Source: an uncultured Alphaproteobacteria bacterium
Lineage (GTDB): Bacteria > Pseudomonadota > Alphaproteobacteria > CAAHEQ01 > UBA3637
Direction: 5' to 3'
Length of the DNA stretch: 11,035 bases
Assembly (NCBI GenBank): GCA_947629595.1
Contig: CANREI010000036.1
Location: 1 to 11,035 of the forward strand
Below the pieces are notes generated by a model. It saw only the letters and a program-made list of their open reading frames with translations. It was not told the DNA's origin and did not search any database. Positions 1-5,202 of this stretch are shown piece after piece (within the stretch, counting starts at the first letter, position 1; the number at the start of each line of letters is the position of its first letter). A program made the translations under genes and the position numbers.

Positions 1-278
1 CCGTTAAAATTGATTTTATTCTCATCGTAAGGGCTGCCGAGGGTTAATTTTTCCGTGCCTTGTGCAATTTTTATTTGCGCATCGGTGCTCATGATATTCA
101 TTTCATGCGCAATTTGTGACGCCTGATAATGATTCATGGCCAATCTATACCCCACAATCCCACCGATTGACACAACGGCAATAATCGCCAACACCCCCAG
201 CATTTCAACCATTGATCGCCCGTCTTGTGCCTGATTTTGAACTTGTTTGAACTCTTTTTTCCTTGTTTTATTGCTCAT
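1..278 (-). CDS. Type IV prepilin-like protein, cut by left edge
   Basis: The minus strand from an ATG at 278 stays open to the window edge, giving 92 residues and no stop. Residues 1-20 are a Lys/Gln-rich cytoplasmic leader ending in Gly20. RSMVE follows, so Glu falls at +5 as in class III (type IV) prepilins cut by a PilD-like peptidase. A hydrophobic helix of about 20 residues then anchors the subunit in the inner membrane before assembly. The leader (KQVQNQAQ) and the LGSPYDE segment near residue 80 match the large prepilin at 3573-4964, so the two are close paralogues. The start is supported by GAAAGGGG about 8 nt upstream. What the missing C-terminus carries cannot be seen. The prepilin class is secure; whether it is a major pilin, a minor pilin or a type II secretion pseudopilin is not. 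Confidence 0.9.
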   Translation of the reverse strand, partial: MSNKTRKKEFKQVQNQAQDGRSMVEMLGVLAIIAVVSIGGIVGYRLAMNHYQASQIAHEMNIMSTDAQIKIAQGTEKLTLGSPYDENKINFN

Positions 279-302
279 TTTTTAACCCCTTTCAATAAAT
301 AA

Positions 303-331
303 AGCATAAAATAAACGTACCTTTAATGCAA
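303..331 (-). promoter_or_regulatory. Promoter of prepilin 1 with embedded GTACGTTT box
   Basis: On the minus strand, -35 TTGCAT (326-331) and -10 TATGCT (303-308) are 17 bp apart. Transcription would start near 297 and leave a leader of about 20 nt. The spacer carries the GTACGTTT box found in the other three promoters of this group. Confidence 0.75.
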
Positions 332-469
332 CGCGGTTTCGGGGGCAAAATTACCCCCAAAAATTGCCAAAACAGGCTTTTTATAACCCGTTGATATTGC
401 ATTAAATTTATCTCCAAATAAATTTTTTTTGAAAAAATCAAAAAAAAGTGTTGCAAAAAACGTACGTTT
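313..469. repeat. Outward-facing TTGCA-N6-GTACGTTT pair 1
   Basis: Two copies of the 19-bp box face outward: minus strand 313-331 and plus strand 451-469, with 119 bp between them. The minus copy is part of the prepilin promoter. The plus copy has the same TTGCA and GTACGTTT halves but no -10 at the right distance. The segment between is AT-rich, with a G-run near 341-345 shared with the other prepilin promoters. It may be an operator pair or the ends of a small element. Confidence 0.75.
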
Positions 470-484
470 TTTTGATGCATATTC

Positions 485-511
485 AAAAAAAATCGCCTTG
501 ATGAGAGGCGA
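485..511 (-). terminator. Intrinsic terminator of ncRNA A
   Basis: On the minus strand a 6-bp stem TCGCCT/AGGCGA (506-511 with 493-498) is followed by eight T (485-492). It is identical in ncRNA B and separates the ncRNA from the prepilin promoter downstream. Confidence 0.85.
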
Positions 512-689
512 CCGGAAGTTAAGAACTACCCAAATGAAATAGTGCAGTATATTGACCAAAAGGCTATTTTACTGCCTTCCGGTCACTCGATTACTTGCCT
601 TGTTTATAAAAAAACAAGGCGCAATCTATCCTTTTTCAAGGACACATTTGGGGAGGTTCTTACACCTCGGGGCACACATCACTTGCCTT
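485..689 (-). ncRNA. Structured ncRNA, copy A (about 205 nt), unknown family
   Basis: A consensus-like promoter and an intrinsic terminator bound this non-coding transcript. It opens with the conserved AAGGCAAGTGATGTGTGCCC. The 5' segments 656-662 and 645-652 pair with 520-526 and 529-536 (7 and 8 bp). A 9-bp helix pairs 576-584 with 510-518, crossing the first helix and implying a pseudoknot. Local hairpins are TCCTT/AAGGA and GCCTTGTTT/AAACAAGGC (612-620 with 597-605). Copy B keeps every one of these pairings with different bases. I see no resemblance to tmRNA, RNase P or SRP RNA, and the crossing helices argue against 6S RNA. It lies just upstream of prepilin 1 on the same strand, but its terminator makes it a separate transcript. 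Confidence 0.8.
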
Positions 690-695
690 GCTTTC

Positions 696-724
696 AGAAT
701 AAAAGCTTTTCAAACTAATGTCAA
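696..724 (-). promoter_or_regulatory. Sigma-70 promoter of ncRNA A
   Basis: On the minus strand, TTGACA (719-724) and TATTCT (696-701) are 17 bp apart. The predicted start is near 689. It lacks the GTACGTTT box, so the ncRNA is probably controlled differently from the prepilins. Confidence 0.85.
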
Positions 725-748
725 GCAGAAAAAGCAGCATCATTAAAT

Positions 749-820
749 TTTTTCCCCTATCGGCCCATAGCGACAGACGACATAAAGCCGTCTGTCACAC
801 CCGCCGATAGAGAGGAAAAA
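749..820. repeat. Nested hairpin 1, copy A
   Basis: The outer stem CTATCGGC/GCCGATAG (757-764 with 803-810) is extended by TTTTTCC/GGAAAAA. Internal loops are CCATAGC (7 nt) and ACACCC (6 nt). The inner 8-bp stem GACAGACG/CGTCTGTC (772-779 with 789-796) closes a 9-nt loop. No T-run follows the stem on either strand, so it is not an intrinsic terminator. Copies B and C keep the geometry but change the inner stem and loop. Confidence 0.85.
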
Positions 821-873
821 GGGAGAGTGCCTCATATAGATATAACAGAGTGATATCCTGCCGAATCGCCTTA

Positions 874-928
874 TTTTCGGCCCACCGCGCCGGCTCACGT
901 TCCACGAGCCGGCACTTCCCGCCGAAAA
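874..928. repeat. Nested hairpin 2, copy A
   Basis: The outer stem TTTTCGGC/GCCGAAAA (874-881 with 921-928) leads to two 7-nt internal loops, CCACCGC and ACTTCCC. An 8-bp inner stem GCCGGCTC/GAGCCGGC (889-896 with 906-913) closes a 9-nt loop. The plan is the same as in hairpin 1. Confidence 0.85.
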
Positions 929-995
929 GAAGAGAGAACAAACCAACGAATACCGAATAAAACAAGCACATTTTTCTGGTTACCTGTCCTCAATT

Positions 996-1151
996 AAACG
1001 TACGATTTTTGCAACACTTTTTTTAAAAAAACTTTAAAAAATTTTTTAAAGATGTAATTTTTTGATTTTTAAAGATTTTTTTGCCTTGTCTGATGCTTTT
1101 CTGTAAGTGCTTGAAAGGTGTTGAAAAAAACGTTGCATTAAAGGCACGTTT
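996..1151. repeat. Outward-facing TTGCA-N6-GTACGTTT pair 2
   Basis: Boxes lie at 996-1014 (minus) and 1133-1151 (plus; GCACGTTT, one mismatch), 118 bp apart. The plus copy overlaps the HD-gene promoter. The interior is AT-rich and differs from the prepilin spacers, yet the length is the same, so the spacing itself appears to be selected. Confidence 0.75.
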
Positions 1152-1161
1152 ATGTTATAAT
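1133..1161 (+). promoter_or_regulatory. Promoter of the HD-domain gene
   Basis: TTGCAT (1133-1138), a 17-bp spacer and a perfect TATAAT (1156-1161). The predicted start is near 1168. The spacer carries the same box as the prepilin promoters. Confidence 0.85.
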
Positions 1162-1190
1162 TTAACGTTATCTTTCAAAAGGAGGTTATG

Positions 1191-2303
1191 ATGAAGCCGG
1201 AAATTAAAGTGACTTATAAAGCGGTTGATATTGCGCAAAAAGACGGGCCAATGCAACTGTGTTGGTTGCCGATTTACGTTTTATCAAATGCGCAGCGGCT
1301 TGAAATTAACACTTCCGCAGAGGCGGCTTTTTTGAGTATGTCTGTCGGCAATGCTTTAAAAATAAAATTAGATCAGCTTAAAAATGTAAACGCGATTGCC
1401 GAAAAAAGAAAACTTTTGACTTGGATTGATAAAAAGGCCAAAAAACATCCGGCAGAAGTTTTTATGGAAACGCGCACTTTTGCCAATAATCCCCAATCAC
1501 TGGAACCGCTTTTAAAACTGGGCTTTGATAAAGATAAAATCACGCAGGATTTGTTAATTATTGCGCGCTTGCATGATATCGGTCGGCTCGGAGAAGTTGA
1601 TTTGTTATCGGGAAAGCTTGTTGATTTGGCGGCCGTTTACGGCAAAGGATATAATCATGCTTTTGAAAGCAGTGCCATTTTGGAAAGAATGGGTTATACC
1701 AGAGAGGAAATTATATTGCCCGTTCAATATCACGGTGTTTTAAATTTTGAGGAGAGTTTAAAGCAAGATTTGCGGTTTCAAAAACTCTCCGATAAAGAAA
1801 AAGAACGTGTTTTGTTTTACGGCTATGTCATTCGCGATACGGATCGGCTGGCTAATTGGTCGGAAAAACGCATAACCGGCGTTAAAGGGTGCAGTGAAGA
1901 ACACAATCCGCAATATTCGCGTGATTATAACACGACCGATAGTCAATTGCAAGCCGTTGCAACCGGCGGAACGTGTGATTGTCGTTTGGCGCGAACCTAT
2001 GCCGATGCACTTTTACGGTGGATATCGTGGGCTGATCAAATGCATTTTCCGTCAATGAAAGTGCAATCAAATGCGGCCGTTAATGATTTATGGAACAGGT
2101 ATTTTGAAGAAATTGAAGCGGCATGGAATCAAACGCCGCCCCAAAAGCGCGATGCACAAAAATATGCCGATGTGCTCAAAAAATCAATATTAACAAAAAA
2201 TGCCATGATGAAGCGGTTAAATCCCGTTTATGAAGTGCCGACAGATGAAAATAAATATATTCAAGCCAAAGTGAAGGCTTTAATTCGGCAACAGGAAAGA
2301 TAA
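1191..2303 (+). CDS. HD-domain phosphohydrolase-like protein
   Basis: A 370-residue soluble protein without a signal peptide. Numbered from the upstream ATG at 1188, the metal-binding HD pair is His129-Asp130 in RLHDIGRLGE. Further candidate ligands are His157 (GYNHAFE), His182 (QYHG) and Asp217 or Asp219 (IRDTDR). The HDIGRLGE string recalls HD-GYP cyclic-di-GMP phosphodiesterases, but the GYP segment and the usual first His are not evident, so the substrate is unknown. The C-terminal third is helical and charged with no family I recognise. I prefer the ATG at 1191 because GGAGG (1181-1185) lies 5 nt from it but only 2 nt from 1188. Its promoter belongs to the prepilin type, which suggests a role in pilus expression or function. 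Confidence 0.85.
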   Translation: MKPEIKVTYKAVDIAQKDGPMQLCWLPIYVLSNAQRLEINTSAEAAFLSMSVGNALKIKLDQLKNVNAIAEKRKLLTWIDKKAKKHPAEVFMETRTFANNPQSLEPLLKLGFDKDKITQDLLIIARLHDIGRLGEVDLLSGKLVDLAAVYGKGYNHAFESSAILERMGYTREEIILPVQYHGVLNFEESLKQDLRFQKLSDKEKERVLFYGYVIRDTDRLANWSEKRITGVKGCSEEHNPQYSRDYNTTDSQLQAVATGGTCDCRLARTYADALLRWISWADQMHFPSMKVQSNAAVNDLWNRYFEEIEAAWNQTPPQKRDAQKYADVLKKSILTKNAMMKRLNPVYEVPTDENKYIQAKVKALIRQQER

Positions 2304-2349
2304 AAGATTATATTCTGATAAACCGACAAAAAATCGGGCCGGAAATATA

Positions 2350-2408
2350 AAAAAACAACGGGCAGAGACTTAAAATTCAAGAAAAACCGCCCTGCCCGCC
2401 GTTTTTTG
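2350..2408. terminator. Bidirectional terminator between convergent genes
   Basis: CGGGCAG (2359-2365) pairs with CTGCCCG (2392-2398). T-runs follow on the plus strand (2402-2407) and on the minus strand (complement of the A-run near 2349-2355). It would end both the HD gene and prepilin 2. Confidence 0.75.
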
Positions 2409-2443
2409 CCTTAAAAAATGCGCTTTTTAAAGCAAATAAGAGG

Positions 2444-2932
2444 TTAGCTTTGTTTGAAACAATAAGTAATTGATCCACCATTGTCGGAACAGCTCGCACT
2501 GGATGTGCACCCGCTTGAACCACTGCTGCTTGTTGACTCACCAATGCCTAAAATACTTTGTGCTGCTTTACAAACACCCTCTGTCGGTAATTTAATTTCT
2601 AATTTTACTATTCCCGCCTTTAAGTCTGAACTGTCTGTTGTATCGCTGAAAGTAATGGTTGCACCACCGGGGGTTGTGGTGTCGCCGGAATCAATTAAAC
2701 CGGAACCGGCTAATGTAGGGGCTGACCAAGTATTGCCCATGGCACTGGCCGTATGATAGCCGGAATAAATAACCACGGCAAATTTATTGGCCATATCTAA
2801 CGCTTCGTTTGCCCGATAGCGGTTCATGGCCATAGAGTAGCCGGCAATACCGCCGATTGATAAAACGCCGATAATGGCTAAAACGCCGAGCATTTCAACC
2901 ATTGACCGACCGGATTCGTTTGTTTTTTTCAT
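2444..2932 (-). CDS. Type IV prepilin-like protein, small (prepilin 2)
   Basis: 162 residues from the ATG at 2932. I prefer this to the ATG at 2947 because AAAGGA lies 6 nt upstream of it, and the 8-residue leader MKKTNESG then fits a type IV prepilin. Cleavage after Gly8 leaves Arg+1 and Glu+5 (RSMVE), followed by a hydrophobic helix (about residues 14-33). The mature part is Ser/Thr/Gly-rich and has five Cys in its C-terminal half, including GVCKAAQ, SGCTSSASC and a terminal YCFKQS, which likely form disulphides outside the cell. It shares the N-terminal helix with the other two prepilins but not their leader or LGSPYDE segment. It faces the HD gene across a shared terminator. Whether it is a pilin or a pseudopilin is open. 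Confidence 0.9.
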   Translation of the reverse strand: MKKTNESGRSMVEMLGVLAIIGVLSIGGIAGYSMAMNRYRANEALDMANKFAVVIYSGYHTASAMGNTWSAPTLAGSGLIDSGDTTTPGGATITFSDTTDSSDLKAGIVKLEIKLPTEGVCKAAQSILGIGESTSSSGSSGCTSSASCSDNGGSITYCFKQS

Positions 2933-3040
2933 TTTTTGTCCTTTCATTTAGGTTATTTTTAAGTTCCCCGAACCTAAAAAACGTTATTTTTAAGGCATTA
3001 TTGCCTTTTTTTCCATTATTTGAGAGATTCTTTCTCTCAA
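2933..3040 (-). promoter_or_regulatory. Structured 5' leader of prepilin 2
   Basis: About 105 nt separate the predicted start from the ATG, against about 20-25 nt for the other box-regulated genes. Three hairpins follow in order: TTGAGAGA/TCTCTCAA (3033-3040 with 3020-3027) at the 5' end, AAGGCA/TGCCTT with a 4-nt loop (2992-3007), and TTAGGTT/AACCTAA (2948-2977) ending just before the ribosome-binding site. The last could hinder initiation. No known riboswitch motif is recognised. Confidence 0.5.
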
Positions 3041-3045
3041 CAAAT

Positions 3046-3073
3046 AGTATGCATAAACGTACCTTTAATACAA
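3046..3073 (-). promoter_or_regulatory. Promoter of prepilin 2
   Basis: On the minus strand, TTGTAT (3068-3073) and CATACT (3046-3051) are 16 bp apart, with the GTACGTTT box in the spacer. Both hexamers are weaker than at the sister promoters. Confidence 0.65.
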
Positions 3074-3210
3074 CGCGGATGCGGGGGTAATTTTTACCAT
3101 TAAAACGCTAAAATTCACCTTTCAAAAGCAGTCGAAAAATCAATGAATTTCGGCCAAAATAAAAATTTTTTAAAAATTTTAAAAAAAAGTGTTGCAAAAA
3201 TCGTACGTTT
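3055..3210. repeat. Outward-facing TTGCA-N6-GTACGTTT pair 3
   Basis: Boxes at 3055-3073 (minus; TTGTA variant) and 3192-3210 (plus) are 118 bp apart. The interior resembles that of pair 4: both contain TCGAAAAATCAATGAATT. Confidence 0.75.
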
Positions 3211-3277
3211 TTTTGAGGACAGGTAATCAGGGGAAAAGTGCTCGTTTTATTCGGTATTCGTTGGTTTGTTCTCTCTT

Positions 3278-3334
3278 ATTTTCGGCGAGAAGTGCCGGCT
3301 CGCGAAGTGTGAGCCGGAGCGGTGTGTTGAAAAT
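3278..3334. repeat. Nested hairpin 2, copy C
   Basis: The outer stem ATTTTCGGC/GTTGAAAAT contains two G-T pairs. Internal loops are 7 and 7 nt. The inner stem GCCGGCTC/GAGCCGGA (3294-3301 with 3311-3318, last pair lost) closes a 9-nt loop. Confidence 0.75.
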
Positions 3335-3385
3335 TGAGAAAATGGCAGGGAAACAATGCTTTTCTTTAAAATGTTACCAACAAAA

Positions 3386-3456
3386 TTTTTCCCTCTATCG
3401 GCGGGTGTGGAGCGGCAAAATTTAAGCCGCTCCGCTATGGGCCGATAGAGGAAAAA
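3386..3456. repeat. Nested hairpin 1, copy C (inverted)
   Basis: The outer stem CTATCGGC/GCCGATAG (3395-3402 with 3441-3448) is conserved, as are the 6- and 7-nt internal loops. The inner stem GGAGCGGC/GCCGCTCC (3409-3416 with 3426-3433) and its 9-nt loop share nothing with copies A and B. Confidence 0.85.
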
Positions 3457-3488
3457 TGAGTGCGGCATTGCACATTTTCTGCCCGAAA

Positions 3489-3561
3489 GAGAGGAGAGGT
3501 GCCCCGCTGAATGGGAGTCTTAAAGGCGGGGCATAGGGTGAAGCGATGGCTTCGTCCTCTC
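3489..3561. other. Three-way-junction-like fold beside the prepilin 3 stop
   Basis: GAGAGGA (3489-3495) pairs with TCCTCTC (3555-3561) and encloses two hairpins: TGCCCCGC/GCGGGGCA (3500-3507 with 3526-3533) and GAAGC/GCTTC with a 4-nt loop (3540-3553). It starts 11 bp past the prepilin 3 stop codon. No T-run follows, so it is not a typical intrinsic terminator. Confidence 0.6.
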
Positions 3562-3572
3562 AAAAGCCGGCC

Positions 3573-4964
3573 TCACTCACATAAGGCGTAGGCGTTGTAG
3601 CGGCGAGAGCTGACGTTGACGGCACCGTTATTGAGGCTAACGGTGTACGCGTTGCAGGAATCCTTCAAATCAGATAACCAATAGCCAGAGCCATCGCTTC
3701 CAATTTTTTTATACAACCCCTTTATCGTATCTGATAGTTCACCACTTGTCCCTGCTTTATAACAATAACCATATCCGCTCTTGATTTGATCCTTAGATTC
3801 AGAAGAACACTGCAAATCAGATATGCTCGCCATGCTTTTATTATTCCTTTCACAGAAATTCTGGGCACTCCACCAATTCATCTCCTCAAATTTCGCAAAA
3901 AATGTCTTTCCATTTACCTCTATCTTTGCGTCAGGCATACTACTTTTGCATTTTCCTTTACCTTTTTGTTCAGTACAACTGCTGGAACCGCTAAAACAGC
4001 AATACTGGTTTGCTCCACAATCCTCATTACTTGTGCATTCTTTGTTTTCTTCTTGTTTTTCACACCGTTCGCCTGCATAACCTTCTTCACAATAGCAGAA
4101 AGATCCTATTTCATTAGGATCACCGCCGGAATAATACAGCAATACCCCATGTCCGCTACAAGGATTAGTAATTTCTTCTTCACACCAATCTCCTGTATAA
4201 CCTTCCGCACATAGACAGACAGACCTAGGATCACCGCCGGAATAATATATCAACTGCCCATGTTCGCCACAAGGATTAGCAGCTGTTGTTTCAGTGGTGG
4301 TTAATGTGGTAGTTGTGGTCTGTGTTGTCGTGGGCGAGGTAACTGTTGTCTCTGTTATGGGCGATGTAACCGCCTCCGTCACTTCCGTTGTGGGTGTGTG
4401 GGTTACCGATTCCCCCGACTGCGGGGTTTCAGCGTCAACCGTGGTATCCGTATCAAAAAACACTGTGACGGTGTTGTTTGTGTCATCACATTCATCTGCC
4501 CCGTCGTTAATTTCAAGCTCGGAAGCATAAGCCAAACCGGCAGCGCCATCACTCAACATATTACATACCCGCTTCGGAAGGCCTGTTGCCTTCATAAAAT
4601 ATCCCGTTTCCGCCGGCTGACATTGATAGTCTGCCACTTCATCGGCTTCGCTTTCTCCGCAGCCGTAATCGAATTCATATTCCACCGTGCGAAACTTTCC
4701 CTCATCATAAGGCGAGCCCAATGAAAGCGTTACCCCGTCGGCATTTCCGCGCTGTAAAAGCATAGCCAATTGCGTACTGTTGAGGTTCATTTCATAAAGA
4801 ATTTGATTCGCCACATGTTTATCCATTCCCCAGCGATAACCGGCAATGCCGCCCAATGATATAACGCCGATAATAGCCAAAACGCCGAGCATTTCCACCA
4901 TTGAACGGCCTTCTTGGGCTTGATTTTGAACTTGTTTTAATTGCTTATTTTTTTGTTTTTTCAT
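3573..4964 (-). CDS. Mosaic prepilin with EGF-like repeats and lectin-fold-like tip
   Basis: 463 residues, far longer than usual pilins. A 19-residue leader ends in Gly19; RSMVE follows, with Glu24 at +5, then a hydrophobic helix (25-44) and a pilin-like region with Cys pairs to about 170. A Thr-rich linker spans 172-229. Two EGF-like repeats follow (230-262 and 267-302), each C-x17/20-C-x-C-x8-C with a shared YYSGGDP; the Cys normally forming the C1-C3 bond are absent. A six-Cys knot occupies 310-339. The C-terminus (about 345-463) has WWSAQNFC, GYWLSD and a final AYALCE, resembling DUF1566 or C-type lectin folds. It is likely a minor, tip-located adhesive subunit. The ribosome-binding site AGGAGG lies 7 nt before the ATG. 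Domain names are from pattern reading only. Confidence 0.88.
   Translation of the reverse strand: MKKQKNKQLKQVQNQAQEGRSMVEMLGVLAIIGVISLGGIAGYRWGMDKHVANQILYEMNLNSTQLAMLLQRGNADGVTLSLGSPYDEGKFRTVEYEFDYGCGESEADEVADYQCQPAETGYFMKATGLPKRVCNMLSDGAAGLAYASELEINDGADECDDTNNTVTVFFDTDTTVDAETPQSGESVTHTPTTEVTEAVTSPITETTVTSPTTTQTTTTTLTTTETTAANPCGEHGQLIYYSGGDPRSVCLCAEGYTGDWCEEEITNPCSGHGVLLYYSGGDPNEIGSFCYCEEGYAGERCEKQEENKECTSNEDCGANQYCCFSGSSSCTEQKGKGKCKSSMPDAKIEVNGKTFFAKFEEMNWWSAQNFCERNNKSMASISDLQCSSESKDQIKSGYGYCYKAGTSGELSDTIKGLYKKIGSDGSGYWLSDLKDSCNAYTVSLNNGAVNVSSRRYNAYALCE
3585..3655 (-). other. Candidate DGR-type variable region, 3' end of prepilin 3
   Basis: Codons for residues 438-461 are mostly NNC: AAC, TAC, ACC, AGC, CTC, GCC, GTC and CGC make up about 18 of 24. 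The preceding codons are A/T-ending in the genome's usual style (AAA, ATT, GAT, TTA). They encode the N-A-Y-T-V-S-L-N-N-G strand pairs of a lectin-like fold. AAC template codons mutated at adenines would give this pattern. No template repeat or reverse transcriptase lies in the window, so this is a hypothesis. Confidence 0.4.
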
Positions 4965-4994
4965 AAGTCTTCCTCCTGTGTTCTATATTTCAAT

Positions 4995-5023
4995 TGTATA
5001 AATTAAACGTACCTTTTTTGCAA
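4995..5023 (-). promoter_or_regulatory. Promoter of prepilin 3
   Basis: On the minus strand, TTGCAA (5018-5023) and TATACA (4995-5000) are 17 bp apart, with the GTACGTTT box in the spacer. The predicted start near 4988 leaves a leader of about 25 nt. Confidence 0.75.
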
Positions 5024-5160
5024 CGCGGTTTCGGGGGCAAAAATTACCTTCAAAAGACAAAAATTCATCTCTAAAAAACACTCGAAAAATCAATGAATTC
5101 CAACCAAAATAAATTTTTTTTGAAAAAATCAAAAAAAAGTGTTGCAAAAATCGTACGTTT
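5005..5160. repeat. Outward-facing TTGCA-N6-GTACGTTT pair 4
   Basis: Boxes at 5005-5023 (minus) and 5142-5160 (plus) are 118 bp apart. The interior shares GCGGTTTCGGGGGCAAAA with pair 1 and a longer stretch with pair 3. Confidence 0.75.
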
Positions 5161-5175
5161 TTTTGATGCATATTC

Positions 5176-5202
5176 AAAAAAAATCGCCTTGATGAGAGGC
5201 GA
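5176..5202 (-). terminator. Intrinsic terminator of ncRNA B
   Basis: The stem TCGCCT/AGGCGA (5197-5202 with 5184-5189) and eight T (5176-5183) on the minus strand are identical to copy A. Confidence 0.85.

Larger units (their letters stand above)
470..995 (-). repeat. Complete ncRNA/hairpin module A
   Basis: This 526-bp non-coding segment lies between two convergent boxes (451-469 and 996-1014). Read on the minus strand it holds a GAGGACAGGTAA start, nested hairpin 2, nested hairpin 1, a consensus promoter and an ncRNA with terminator. Module B repeats the same order over about 470 bp, and module C repeats the hairpin half inverted. Overlapping short ORFs in it do not keep frame between copies. 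No transposase or recombinase is visible, so mobility is an inference. Confidence 0.7.
3211..3480 (+). repeat. Module C: inverted, partial hairpin half
   Basis: This holds the hairpin end of the module in the opposite direction to A and B. It starts TTTTGAGGACAGGTAA right after the box, then hairpin 2, then hairpin 1, up to a TTTTCTGC also found in A and B. There the ncRNA promoter is missing and an unrelated structured segment follows. In hairpin 2 two outer pairs are G-T on the plus strand, which suits an RNA read rightward here, the same sense relative to the module as in A and B. The overlapping 3189-3425 reading frame is not convincing as a gene. Confidence 0.65.

Noticed and set aside
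313..469. Classical on/off promoter inversion of the 156-bp segment
   Set aside because: Both ends carry the same -35-like TTGCA at the same distance, so flipping would still leave a promoter facing the gene. Inversion of the larger module between convergent boxes is the better version and is listed instead.
451..480. Outward boxes as divergent promoters
   Set aside because: The distal boxes keep TTGCA and GTACGTTT, but at 17 bp the next hexamers are GATGCA or GAGGAC, which are not credible -10 elements.
485..689. ncRNA as 6S RNA, tmRNA, RNase P RNA or a retron RNA
   Set aside because: No conserved core of those families is seen, the crossing helices do not suit 6S RNA, and no reverse transcriptase is nearby.
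749..820. Nested hairpin 1 as an intrinsic terminator
   Set aside because: T-runs precede and A-runs follow the stem on both strands, so no T-run lies downstream in either direction.
743..946. Minus-strand reading frame through module A (VCSLFFSAGSAGSW...), with partial matches at 3189-3425 and 5436-5645
   Set aside because: The shared peptide is a by-product of conserved nested hairpins. Frames diverge after small length differences, there is no consistent start or ribosome-binding site, and the changes preserve base-pairing rather than codons.
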